Below are positions 1 through 5,157 of a stretch of DNA of 5,157 bases, piece after piece. Made by a program: the position numbers and the translations under genes. This stretch comes from Anaerolineales bacterium UBA1136 (GTDB lineage Bacteria > Chloroflexota > Anaerolineae > Anaerolineales > UBA11657), in NCBI GenBank assembly GCA_002311455.1, contig DCAJ01000104.1, positions 312 to 5,468 on the forward strand, written 5' to 3'. The notes under the pieces were generated by a model that was not told the origin of the DNA, did not search any database, and saw nothing but the letters and a program-made list of their open reading frames with translations. Each line of letters begins with the position of its first letter. Positions within the stretch are counted from its first letter, which is position 1.

Positions 1-159
1 CTTATATACCTTTAGTGCATAAAGTCGTTCTTTAGTGTACCAATCACCATCTCCCATTGACTCTGAAATAGCAGCAACATCTGCTGCCGATATATTTATG
101 TCACGACCAGAAGACTTAGTGACTTTTACTACTCCAGAACTCGTACCTTTATTACCCAT
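1..159 (-). CDS. sufD: SufD, N-terminal part (cut by window edge)
   Basis: This is the start of a minus-strand gene: 53 codons are open from an ATG at 159-157 to the window edge. An in-frame stop (TGA, 168-166) lies just upstream, so the start is well bounded. A GAGG Shine-Dalgarno (167-164) sits 4 nt before the ATG. The N-terminus is Ser/Thr-rich and leads into AAISESMGDGDWYTKERLYA, about residues 29-48. That matches the SufD N-terminal signature, in which a helix is followed by G(E/D)P-W then an R-L-x-A-L-x-x-Y segment. SufD is the SufB paralogue that forms the SufBC2D scaffold, where Fe-S clusters are built in the cytosol. Its position directly downstream of sufB supports the call. The beta-helix core is outside the window, so catalytic residues cannot be checked. 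A short unrelated protein is the alternative, but the motif plus operon position make SufD likely. Confidence 0.75.
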   Translation of the reverse strand, partial: MGNKGTSSGVVKVTKSSGRDINISAADVAAISESMGDGDWYTKERLYALKVYK

Positions 160-192
160 GTCGCCTCAACATATGTTTAGTATTCGGGAAAA

Positions 193-218
193 CAGGGCGA
201 GTAACATAACACGCCCTG
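193..218 (-). terminator. Hairpin with short T-tract between sufB and sufD
   Basis: CAGGGCG (193-199) and CGCCCTG (212-218) form a perfect 7-bp stem with a 12-nt loop. Read on the minus strand, the 3' arm is followed at once by four Ts (192-189) and then CCCG. This resembles a weak intrinsic terminator or attenuator in the 114-bp gap between the sufB stop and the sufD ATG. It could lower sufD expression relative to sufCB or protect the sufCB mRNA 3' end. The T-tract is short and the loop is large, so full termination is doubtful. Confidence 0.35.
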
Positions 219-273
219 CCAATTCACCACAAGTTAGTACGTACACCATCTATATAGAAAACAGAAAATCTAC

Positions 274-1692
274 TTAGCCGATTGAACCCTCCATTTGAAG
301 TTGAATCAGCCGATTCATCTCTACTGCATATTCCATAGGTAGCTCCTTAACCAAAGGCTCAATAAACCCTGACACGACCATTGAAGAAGCCGCTTCTTCG
401 GAAAGCCCTCTACTCATTAAGTAAAACATCTGATCCTCTCCTACCTTAGACACTGAAGCCTCATGACCAATAGAAACGTCATCCTCATCAATCTCTATGA
501 CCGGATATGTGTCTGACCTGGATGCATCATCAATAAGTAGCGCATCACATACAACGTTCGATCGTGACCCACTACATCCTTCATATACTTTTAACAACCC
601 TCGGTATGTAGCTCTCCCACCATTTCTAGATATAGATTTTGAAATTATCTTAGAGGTGGTATTTGGAGCTCCGTGCACAATCTTACCACCAGCATCTTGG
701 TGCTGTCCGGCTCCTGCAAAAGCTATAGATAGCACTTCTCCATGCGCCCCGGGCTCTAGCAAGTACACAGAAGGATACTTCATGGTGAGTTTAGACCCTA
801 GGTTTCCGTCTACCCATTCCATGACAGCATTCTGATATGCTGCTGCTCGCTTTGTAACGAGATTATAAACATTAGATGACCAGTTCTGTATAGTTGTATA
901 GCGACATCTAGCATCTTTCTTGACGATAATCTCCACAACAGCCGAATGTAGCGATTCGGTCGTATAGCTAGGAGCCGTACACCCTTCTACATAATGCACA
1001 GTAGCGCCTTCATCTACTATAATAAGCGTACGCTCAAATTGACCAGCGTTACTAGTGTTTATACGGAAATATGCTTGTAATGGCATCTCAACGTGCACAC
1101 CTGGAGGTACATATATAAACGAGCCTCCAGACCACACTGCAGAATTCAGTGCTGCAAATTTATTGTCAGTGGGTGGAATTAGGGTGCTAAAGTATTCCTT
1201 AACCATGTCTTCGTGCTCTTTTAGCCCGTCGTCCATACCAAGAAAGATCACGCCCTGATCTTCAAGGTTTTTCTGTATGTTGTGGTACACAACCTCCGAA
1301 TCATACTGAGCCCCTACTCCAGACAGAAACTTCTGCTCTGCTTCTGGTATCCCAAGTTTGTCGAAGGTATTTTTCACTTCATCAGACACATCGTCCCAAT
1401 CTCTAGCAACTTCCTCTTGTGGTTTGATGTAATAGTAAATATCATCGAAATTTATCTGATTCACATCCCCGCCCCAATCGGGCATTGGTTTGCTAAAGAA
1501 TATATCGAGTGATTTATGCCTGAATTCCCTCATCCACTCTGGTTCCTTCTTCATCTCACTCATTTGTTCAACTACATCATGATCTATACCTTTACGAGAC
1601 TTGAACGTATAGGTGTCTTTCTCATGAAAACCATACTTCTCAGTATAGCTTTCATTAATAGTCGCCACAACGGCTTGTTCTTTGTCGGTCAT
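274..1692 (-). CDS. sufB: SufB, Fe-S cluster assembly scaffold subunit
   Basis: SufB is the core scaffold subunit of the cytosolic SufBCD complex. It accepts persulfide sulfur from the SufS-SufE/U desulfurase and assembles nascent Fe-S clusters. The protein is 472 residues, the normal family length. An N-terminal helical region (roughly 1-110) contains [15 protein letters not shown] near residue 51. The beta-helix domain follows and includes [17 protein letters not shown] (about 183-199). The C-terminal segment holds [16 protein letters not shown] (382 onward) and [23 protein letters not shown] (407-429). Cys382 and Glu411 are 29 residues apart, the same spacing as E. coli SufB Cys405 and Glu434, which are implicated in sulfur acceptance and cluster building. 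The ATG at 1692-1690 is backed by a strong GGGAGG Shine-Dalgarno at 1706-1701, 8 nt upstream. It lies 59 bp downstream of sufC and 114 bp upstream of sufD, in one orientation. No frameshift or missing motif was seen. Confidence 0.98.
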   Translation of the reverse strand: MTDKEQAVVATINESYTEKYGFHEKDTYTFKSRKGIDHDVVEQMSEMKKEPEWMREFRHKSLDIFFSKPMPDWGGDVNQINFDDIYYYIKPQEEVARDWDDVSDEVKNTFDKLGIPEAEQKFLSGVGAQYDSEVVYHNIQKNLEDQGVIFLGMDDGLKEHEDMVKEYFSTLIPPTDNKFAALNSAVWSGGSFIYVPPGVHVEMPLQAYFRINTSNAGQFERTLIIVDEGATVHYVEGCTAPSYTTESLHSAVVEIIVKKDARCRYTTIQNWSSNVYNLVTKRAAAYQNAVMEWVDGNLGSKLTMKYPSVYLLEPGAHGEVLSIAFAGAGQHQDAGGKIVHGAPNTTSKIISKSISRNGGRATYRGLLKVYEGCSGSRSNVVCDALLIDDASRSDTYPVIEIDEDDVSIGHEASVSKVGEDQMFYLMSRGLSEEAASSMVVSGFIEPLVKELPMEYAVEMNRLIQLQMEGSIG

Positions 1693-1715
1693 ATGTCCAA
1701 CCTCCCATTTGTACG

Positions 1716-1721
1716 ATTATA
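1716..1721 (-). promoter_or_regulatory. Possible internal -10 box before sufB
   Basis: The minus strand reads a perfect TATAAT (1721-1716) in the sufC-sufB gap. Initiation about 7 nt downstream would give a leader of roughly 17 nt that still includes the GGGAGG ribosome site. No recognisable -35 hexamer lies 16-18 nt upstream and there is no TG extension. In AT-rich spacer DNA this may be chance, and sufB can equally be read through from sufC. Confidence 0.2.
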
Positions 1722-1751
1722 GGTCAATATCGCTTATCACAGTTCGATTTG

Positions 1752-2516
1752 CTAACTGTAAGTATTTCGTATCCACTCGTAGCCAAGCTCTTCTAGCTTC
1801 TTTGCGAGATCAGCCCCACCACTTTCAACTACTCTGCCTTCAAACATAACATGAACATGCTCAGGTACTACATAATTTAGAATCCTCTGATAATGAGTTA
1901 TCACTAATACTCCCAATTTAGGACCCACCAATCGATTAACTCCCTCGGCTACCACCTTCAATGCGTCGATATCTAGCCCAGAGTCTGTTTCGTCAAGCAC
2001 AGCGATAGCTGGCTCAAGAGTAGCCAATTGAAGTATCTCGGCCCTTTTCTTTTCGCCACCCGAGAAACCATCATTAAGATAGCGGCCCGCAACATCGTGA
2101 GATATATCCAATGAGGTCATTTTTTCCTTCAATAATTTACGAAACTCGGGTATAGGAATTCCCTTATCCTCACTGTCCTCAATTTTTCTACGTGAATTTA
2201 TCGCTGTCCTCAAAAAATTGGCTACCGTCACGCCCGGAATAGCAACCGGGTACTGAAAGGCCAGAAACAATCCCATTCTGGACCGTTCATCAGGCCCAAG
2301 ATCTAAAATATCCTCACCCTTAAACACAATCTGTCCATCCGTTATATCATAACTTGGATGCCCCATCAATGCATGAGCAAGAGTACTTTTCCCACTTCCA
2401 TTGGGGCCCATTAGTGCGTGAATTTCACCTTGTTTTACCGTAAGATCAACCCCACGGAGTATCTCATTGCCTTCCACCGAAACATGCAAATTACGTATTT
2501 CAAGTACTGCACACAT
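1752..2516 (-). CDS. sufC: SufC, ABC-type ATPase of the SUF complex
   Basis: SufC is the soluble ABC ATPase that dimerises on SufB and SufD and drives the conformational change that exposes the Fe-S assembly site. It is not a transporter, and no membrane helix is present. At 254 residues the length is typical. Visible motifs in order are: Walker A GPNGSGKS (37-44), the Q-loop in AFQYP (86-90, Gln88), the ABC signature FSGGEKKR (151-158), Walker B IAVLDETDSGLD (171-182), and the H-loop histidine in VITHYQR (His208). The FSGGEKKR signature and the DETDSGLD form are characteristic of SufC rather than other ABC ATPases. The ATG is at 2516-2514. A GGAG at 2532-2529 lies 12 nt upstream, rather far for a Shine-Dalgarno, so translation may be modest. 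It appears to be the first gene of the sufC-sufB-sufD run and has its own candidate promoter in the 53-bp gap upstream. Confidence 0.98.
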   Translation of the reverse strand: MCAVLEIRNLHVSVEGNEILRGVDLTVKQGEIHALMGPNGSGKSTLAHALMGHPSYDITDGQIVFKGEDILDLGPDERSRMGLFLAFQYPVAIPGVTVANFLRTAINSRRKIEDSEDKGIPIPEFRKLLKEKMTSLDISHDVAGRYLNDGFSGGEKKRAEILQLATLEPAIAVLDETDSGLDIDALKVVAEGVNRLVGPKLGVLVITHYQRILNYVVPEHVHVMFEGRVVESGGADLAKKLEELGYEWIRNTYS

Positions 2517-2552
2517 ATTCTATATAATCTCCATTAAATTTAACCAATGAGA

Positions 2553-2566
2553 AGTATAACATGTTA
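2553..2566 (-). promoter_or_regulatory. Candidate extended -10 promoter with overlapping palindrome, sufC
   Basis: On the minus strand an extended -10 element TG-T-TATACT runs from 2561 to 2553. A start near 2546 would give a leader of about 30 nt before the sufC ATG. No good -35 hexamer is present (TACCTC at 17-bp spacing), which suits an extended -10 promoter. A perfect 10-bp palindrome TAACATGTTA (2557-2566) overlaps the TG motif and the first bases of the hexamer. That is where a repressor would compete with RNA polymerase, so it is a candidate operator. The same nonamer TGTTATACT occurs in the promoter of the MIP18 gene at 3482-3490. Function is inferred from sequence only. Confidence 0.5.
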
Positions 2567-2569
2567 CTA

Positions 2570-3424
2570 TTAATCGAGGTAGATTACCTTGAGATAATCT
2601 CCTAAGCCTTCCATATCCATCAATTCACTACTCACCCATCCTTCGTTCATAGAAGGTCTGGTAGATTCAGTGATAACTAGCCAGCTATTGTCCTCATTCC
2701 TTCCAGATATAATAATACAATCTCCCTGAAGCAGTTGTCCTAACACACTATATGCAGTGCTGGGCCCTGTCCGAACATTTACCGATATAGCATTAGGGCA
2801 GGCCCGGACAAGAACCATTGTCGGAGTTGCTGTAGGTAAAGTCCTTGCATAGTTTGTTGAAGTTAGACTATCCGAATACATGATCAAAGCTTCATCTGTC
2901 GCAGTCATTTTCAATGCCTCAACAGTAGCAGTATGCATAAACGATATTTCTGGTATATCAGTAGCCACAATAGATATTTCCAGTGCCGCACTGGCTTCAC
3001 TTTTATTGATAGCTGGCCGATAATCACCTCCGTACTCCTCATTAGTACGTACCGCGCCCACCAAATAAAGCCCATAACCTATAGCGCCTATCATAAACAA
3101 GAATAACCCAGTTGAAAGAAGCACTGACCAAACATCACTTTTCCCTTCATATTCTAGATTTACTTCACTCTCATCAGCACGAGCCTCCATATATTCAACT
3201 ATCATAGCATTCTTTTTAACCCAAATCGCTCGATATTCATTTCGTTTCTTAGCATCTGAAAGTTCGCTATAAGCCCATTCTAGTTCAGATAGCTGTGTAC
3301 CATCATCCAACTCATCAGAATCTGGTTTGAGCAATCCCAGTTTCATTCTATAGGCTGCTTTTATCACGCTCATTTCGGAGTCAGAACTTATTCCCAATAT
3401 TCCAAATGGATCCAATTTAGACAT
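2570..3424 (-). CDS. Membrane protein: degenerate J-like domain, TM helix, SH3-type domain
   Basis: This 284-residue protein has three visible parts. Residues 5-66 resemble a DnaJ J-domain: DPFGILGIS at the start, helix II with AAYR (23-26), and helix III/IV with LEWAYSELSDAKKRNEYR. At the exact place of the invariant HPD triad, six residues after AYR, it reads KPD (33-35). The histidine needed to stimulate DnaK ATPase is therefore lost. One hydrophobic helix spans about 99-124, preceded by positive residues in the 58-72 region, which suggests a cytoplasmic N-terminus. A Ser/Thr-rich linker (about 130-200) leads to a bacterial SH3-like (SH3b) domain near 203-268, with the VNVRTGPSTAYSVLGQL core and a closing GWVSSELM. 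The SH3b part would lie outside the membrane and may bind cell wall or another ligand. The ATG at 3424-3422 has no clear Shine-Dalgarno. It is 53 bp upstream of sufC, but the promoter between them suggests separate control. The exact role is unknown. Confidence 0.85.
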   Translation of the reverse strand: MSKLDPFGILGISSDSEMSVIKAAYRMKLGLLKPDSDELDDGTQLSELEWAYSELSDAKKRNEYRAIWVKKNAMIVEYMEARADESEVNLEYEGKSDVWSVLLSTGLFLFMIGAIGYGLYLVGAVRTNEEYGGDYRPAINKSEASAALEISIVATDIPEISFMHTATVEALKMTATDEALIMYSDSLTSTNYARTLPTATPTMVLVRACPNAISVNVRTGPSTAYSVLGQLLQGDCIIISGRNEDNSWLVITESTRPSMNEGWVSSELMDMEGLGDYLKVIYLD

Positions 3425-3461
3425 ATATTGCTTTACCCAAATAGTTCTATCAAACTAACCT

Positions 3462-3490
3462 TTGACACCACTCACTGAAGCTGTTATACT
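3462..3490 (+). promoter_or_regulatory. Near-consensus sigma-70 promoter for the MIP18-family gene
   Basis: TTGACA (3462-3467, perfect -35) is followed after exactly 17 bp by TATACT (3485-3490), with a TG extension at 3482-3483. Transcription would begin near 3497, giving a leader of about 49 nt before the ATG at 3546. This is the strongest promoter match in the window. Its -35 box coincides with the TTG codon at 3462, which argues against that codon as a translation start. Confidence 0.8.
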
Positions 3491-3545
3491 CGACATAATC
3501 CAAGTTTACACACAAAATAACTCTACTCACCACAACCGGAGACCC

Positions 3546-3872
3546 ATGGTACCTACCAACGAAACACAGCAAACCGAAGAATCGCCTAGCGTACTTATCA
3601 GAGACGCCTTAAGGGAAGTTATGGACCCTGAGTTAGCCATGAATGTTGTTGAGTTAGGCCTTATCCGCGACATATATATTGATACTGATTCAGTAAAGAT
3701 ATCAATGATTCTGACAACACCATTCTGCCCTTATGGACCTGCATTGATTGAATCTGTGCGAACTGCAGCAGAGCAAGCATCTGATGTACCGACTTCAGTA
3801 GAAATGGGTACCGAGATGTGGAATCCAGAGATGATGGAGGAAGGTGCCGGAGGCGATTGGGGATTGTTCTGA
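3546..3872 (+). CDS. MIP18/DUF59 family protein (SufT-like Fe-S maturation factor)
   Basis: This small MIP18/DUF59 protein belongs to the group that includes SufT and PaaD-like proteins, which help in Fe-S cluster maturation or transfer. With the ATG at 3546 it has 108 residues, normal for a single-domain member. Visible motifs are VMDPELAMNVVELGLIRDIYI (25-45, the DPE...VELGLI signature), the ILTTPFCPYGP segment (55-65) with the conserved Cys61, and the C-terminal EMWNPEMM...WGLF, matching the family's WxPxMM...LGLF ending. A longer open frame from TTG 3462 is rejected because that TTG is the -35 box and its TSS would be near 3497. A GGAG at 3538-3541 lies 4 nt before the ATG. The gene diverges from the J-like gene and converges on selD with a 24-bp gap. 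Its near-consensus promoter suggests steady expression, and proximity to sufCBD suggests it serves the same pathway. A more specific name such as sufT is not certain from sequence alone. Confidence 0.92.
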   Translation: MVPTNETQQTEESPSVLIRDALREVMDPELAMNVVELGLIRDIYIDTDSVKISMILTTPFCPYGPALIESVRTAAEQASDVPTSVEMGTEMWNPEMMEEGAGGDWGLF

Positions 3873-3896
3873 TAGTGGTACACCGTACGCATTAAG

Positions 3897-4985
3897 TCAA
3901 ACTATAATAATCTTTCCAGCTTCACCTACAACCACTTCGCCAACAACGCAGCTATCTTCATTACCGTATCTGTTCAGCGCATCCAGCAAATCATGTGCAT
4001 GTTCCGCTCCTACAGATAACAAGAGTCCTCCAGAAGTCTGTGGATCAAATAGCATCATTGCGTTCCAATCTTCCAACTCTCTCTTATACACAACATATTT
4101 TTCATAATATTTTCTATTAGCAATAGCCCCTCCTGAGAAGTGCCCTGCCTTAGCGTAGTTCTGGCTACCATCAATCCAAGGTAGACCATCAATTCGCAGT
4201 TCAATAGAGCATCCGGCGCCATCGGCCATTTCATACGCATGACCAACAAGTCCGTAACCCGTCACATCTGTCGCTGCGTGCACATGTGGATAAACAGCAT
4301 TTGCAGCTTGAGAACCGGAAACATTAAGTCTGTTCATAACTGCAACACATGCATCCAAGTGCCTCTGATCGATCTTTGCTTCTTTTAGTGCAGTTGTCAT
4401 CACGCCACTACCCAAAGGCTTTGTAAGCACGAGCAAATCTCCATGCTCAGCTCCACCAATCCGTAAAATCTTATCAGGATGAACCAAGCCAGTTACTGCC
4501 AAACCGTATTTGGGTTCCGTATCCCTAACAGTATGACCGCCTGCAAGATATGCACCAGCCTCTCTAACTTTATCCAATCCACCCATTAACACCGCTTCAA
4601 TGATCGTGGGTTCCATATCGTCTGGCCACGCCACCAAATTAATAGCCATTTGGGGAACTCCACCCATAGCATAGATGTCAGACAAAGCGTTAGCTGCAGC
4701 AACGCTGCCATAAGAATATGGATCATCGAGCACTGGTGCGAAAAAATCTGCCGTAAATATCAGGGCCTTCTCGTCATCGATTCTCAGCACGGCAGCATCA
4801 TCAGGACTACTCAAACCCACCAATAAGTCCGAATGCTGTTCTTCGTCCACTTGATCGCCTAGCGTATCTAAGATATCCCCCAGCACCTGGGGCGAAAGCT
4901 TACCCGCTCAACCAGCACATGATGCTAAACTAGTCAGTTTTATCTCTTTACCACTACTCAATCTTCTGTCGGGGCTATTCAACAT
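3897..4985 (-). CDS. selD: Selenophosphate synthetase SelD, selenocysteine-containing (UGA at 4910-4908)
   Basis: SelD makes selenophosphate from selenide and ATP, the selenium donor for Sec-tRNA and selenouridine. The open frame from GTG 4886 (329 residues) lacks the catalytic N-terminus. Reading upstream through an in-frame TGA at 4910-4908 gives IKLTSLASCAG-U-AGKLSPQ, the family N-terminus, with the TGA at the catalytic Cys/Sec position and Lys three residues later, as in E. coli Cys17/Lys20. The full protein is 362 residues from ATG 4985-4983, with Sec26 and Lys29, and Cys23 forms a CxxU pair. Mg/ATP-binding aspartates are visible in PDDAAV (Asp63), NALSD (Asp103) and TDVTGYG (Asp240); the 63-103 spacing equals E. 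coli 51-91. GGHT (149-152) and DPQTSGG (314-320) are also intact. A TAA at 4997-4995 bounds the frame upstream. No Shine-Dalgarno precedes the ATG; TTG 4961 is an alternative start. An assembly error or true nonsense mutation is possible but unlikely given the SECIS-like hairpin. Confidence 0.94.
4869..4902 (-). promoter_or_regulatory. Candidate bacterial SECIS element in selD mRNA
   Basis: Downstream of the UGA, the minus-strand RNA folds as CCCCAG (4892-4887), loop GUG, CUGGGG (4883-4878). This is a perfect 6-bp GC-rich stem, or 5 bp with a GGUGC apex. An outer helix UAAG/CUUA (4902-4899 with 4872-4869) can stack beneath an internal loop. The apical loop begins 21 nt after the UGA, within the range known for bacterial SECIS elements. 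A G (and GGU) at the apex resembles the AGGUCU loop of E. coli fdhF recognised by SelB. The GTG that a naive caller would use as start (4886-4884) is the loop itself. Confidence 0.82.
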
Positions 4986-4991
4986 ATTTAT

Positions 4992-5000
4992 ATTTTATCA
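4992..5000 (-). promoter_or_regulatory. Candidate extended -10 promoter of selD, implying a leaderless mRNA
   Basis: The minus strand reads TG-A-TAAAAT (5000-4992), an extended -10 whose hexamer matches TATAAT at 5 of 6 positions. Only six bases separate it from the selD ATG, so transcription would start at or next to the A of ATG (4985). That agrees with the absence of any Shine-Dalgarno there. No good -35 hexamer is seen. The region is AT-rich, so a chance match is possible, and a promoter further upstream is an alternative. Confidence 0.4.
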
Positions 5001-5021
5001 TCACTATAGATATTAATAAGC

Positions 5022-5059
5022 AGCAGCAAGCACATTGAACCAACATTTCCTTTGCTACT
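5022..5059 (-). other. Weak inverted repeat between the upstream gene and selD
   Basis: On the minus strand AGUAGCAA (5059-5052) can pair with UUGCUGCU (5029-5022) over 8 bp with one G-U pair and a 22-nt loop. It lies between the stop of the right-edge gene and the selD promoter. No T-tract follows, so it is not a standard terminator. It could be an mRNA 3' end structure or chance. Nothing else is evident in 4986-5077. Confidence 0.25.
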
Positions 5060-5077
5060 CAACTCGCATCCCAGTTA

Positions 5078-5157
5078 CTAGTCAATACTGTTCATGGCAA
5101 GCAATCCATAAACAGGAGTCGGTATTTTTTCCTTACGTGCCTTTAGTTGCATGGCCA
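5078..5157 (-). CDS. C-terminal tail of an unidentified protein, possibly ketopantoate reductase-like
   Basis: A minus-strand frame enters from the right edge and ends at TAG (5080-5078). It gives 25 residues that include KARKEKIPTPVYGLLAMNSI. The pattern of a basic helix followed by (V/I)PTPV and a hydrophobic run (L-L-A) resembles the extreme C-terminus of 2-dehydropantoate 2-reductases (PanE/ApbA), where a helix ends in GVPTPV then a short final helix. That is a weak match on a short piece, so the identity is tentative. It could also be only a spurious open stretch, though it ends 92 bp before selD in the same direction and so fits an upstream neighbour. Confidence 0.4.
   Translation of the reverse strand, partial: AMQLKARKEKIPTPVYGLLAMNSID

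Noticed and set aside
35..277. Plus-strand 80-codon open frame at the left edge
   Set aside because: It overlaps the sufD N-terminus, the intergenic hairpin and the sufB stop on the other strand. It has no ribosome site and no recognisable domain.
497..1722. Several plus-strand open frames opposite sufB
   Set aside because: They are antisense shadows of a fully recognisable sufB. None shows a family motif.
2570..3424. J-like protein as HscB, the Fe-S co-chaperone
   Set aside because: HscB has an HPD-bearing J domain with a C-terminal helical IscU-binding domain. This protein has KPD, a TM helix and an SH3b domain.
3873..3896. Bidirectional terminator between the MIP18 gene and selD
   Set aside because: Only a short GTAC/GTAC match with a 3-nt loop is present, with no GC-rich stem or T-tract.
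3844..4107. Plus-strand frame bridging the MIP18 end and selD
   Set aside because: It begins inside the MIP18 coding sequence and runs antisense to selD. No supporting start signal was seen.
4055..4249. Minus-strand 64-codon frame within selD in another frame
   Set aside because: It lies wholly inside the well-conserved SelD coding region and has no motif of its own.
4887..4985. SelD as a pseudogene with a premature stop
   Set aside because: The stop is TGA precisely at the catalytic Cys/Sec position, the flanking N-terminus is intact, all other motifs are conserved, and a SECIS-like hairpin follows.
4986..5157. tRNA-Sec (selC) gene upstream of selD
   Set aside because: No long acceptor stem, CCA end or TTC-type T-loop arrangement could be found in this stretch, and part of it reads as a coding tail.
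1..5157. CRISPR arrays, insertion sequences or long direct repeats
   Set aside because: No repeated units with regular spacing, terminal inverted repeats or transposase motifs were seen.

Overview
The window comes from a bacterium with moderate-to-low GC. It carries part of a SUF iron-sulfur cluster assembly operon and, convergent to a small Fe-S accessory gene, a selenophosphate synthetase gene that itself encodes selenocysteine. The gene order sufC-sufB-sufD, the separate MIP18/SufT-type gene, a membrane J-like/SH3 protein and a Sec-containing SelD would fit a low-GC member of the Chloroflexota (for example a marine SAR202-type lineage). That placement is an impression from gene order and protein style only.

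Layout, left to right. Positions 1-159 (minus) hold the N-terminus of SufD, cut by the window edge. A 114-bp gap containing a hairpin follows, then sufB (274-1692, minus) and sufC (1752-2516, minus). These three genes read leftwards as sufC-sufB-sufD. A compact promoter with an extended -10 element and a 10-bp palindrome lies just upstream of sufC, between it and the next gene. That gene (2570-3424, minus) encodes a degenerate J-like domain, one membrane helix and an SH3-type domain. A divergent intergenic region follows, with a near-consensus sigma-70 promoter driving a MIP18/DUF59 (SufT-like) gene on the plus strand (3546-3872). Convergent to it, only 24 bp away, is selD (3897-4985, minus). 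At the right edge (5078-5157, minus) is the C-terminal tail of another protein, possibly ketopantoate reductase-like.

The main result is at selD. A plain ORF reading starts at a GTG at 4886 and lacks the catalytic N-terminus. Reading upstream through an in-frame TGA at 4910-4908 restores the typical SelD N-terminus, with the TGA exactly at the catalytic Cys/Sec position (CAG-U-AGK). A perfect 6-bp GC-rich hairpin with a GGU-containing apex follows at the spacing expected of a bacterial SECIS element. The host should therefore make selenoproteins, with selA, selB and selC elsewhere in the genome.

Functionally, SufB, SufC and SufD form the Fe-S scaffold complex, and MIP18/SufT proteins assist Fe-S maturation. 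SelD makes selenophosphate for Sec-tRNA synthesis. A biochemical link between the two halves could be the SUF cysteine desulfurase, which often also acts on selenocysteine, but no sufS is visible here.
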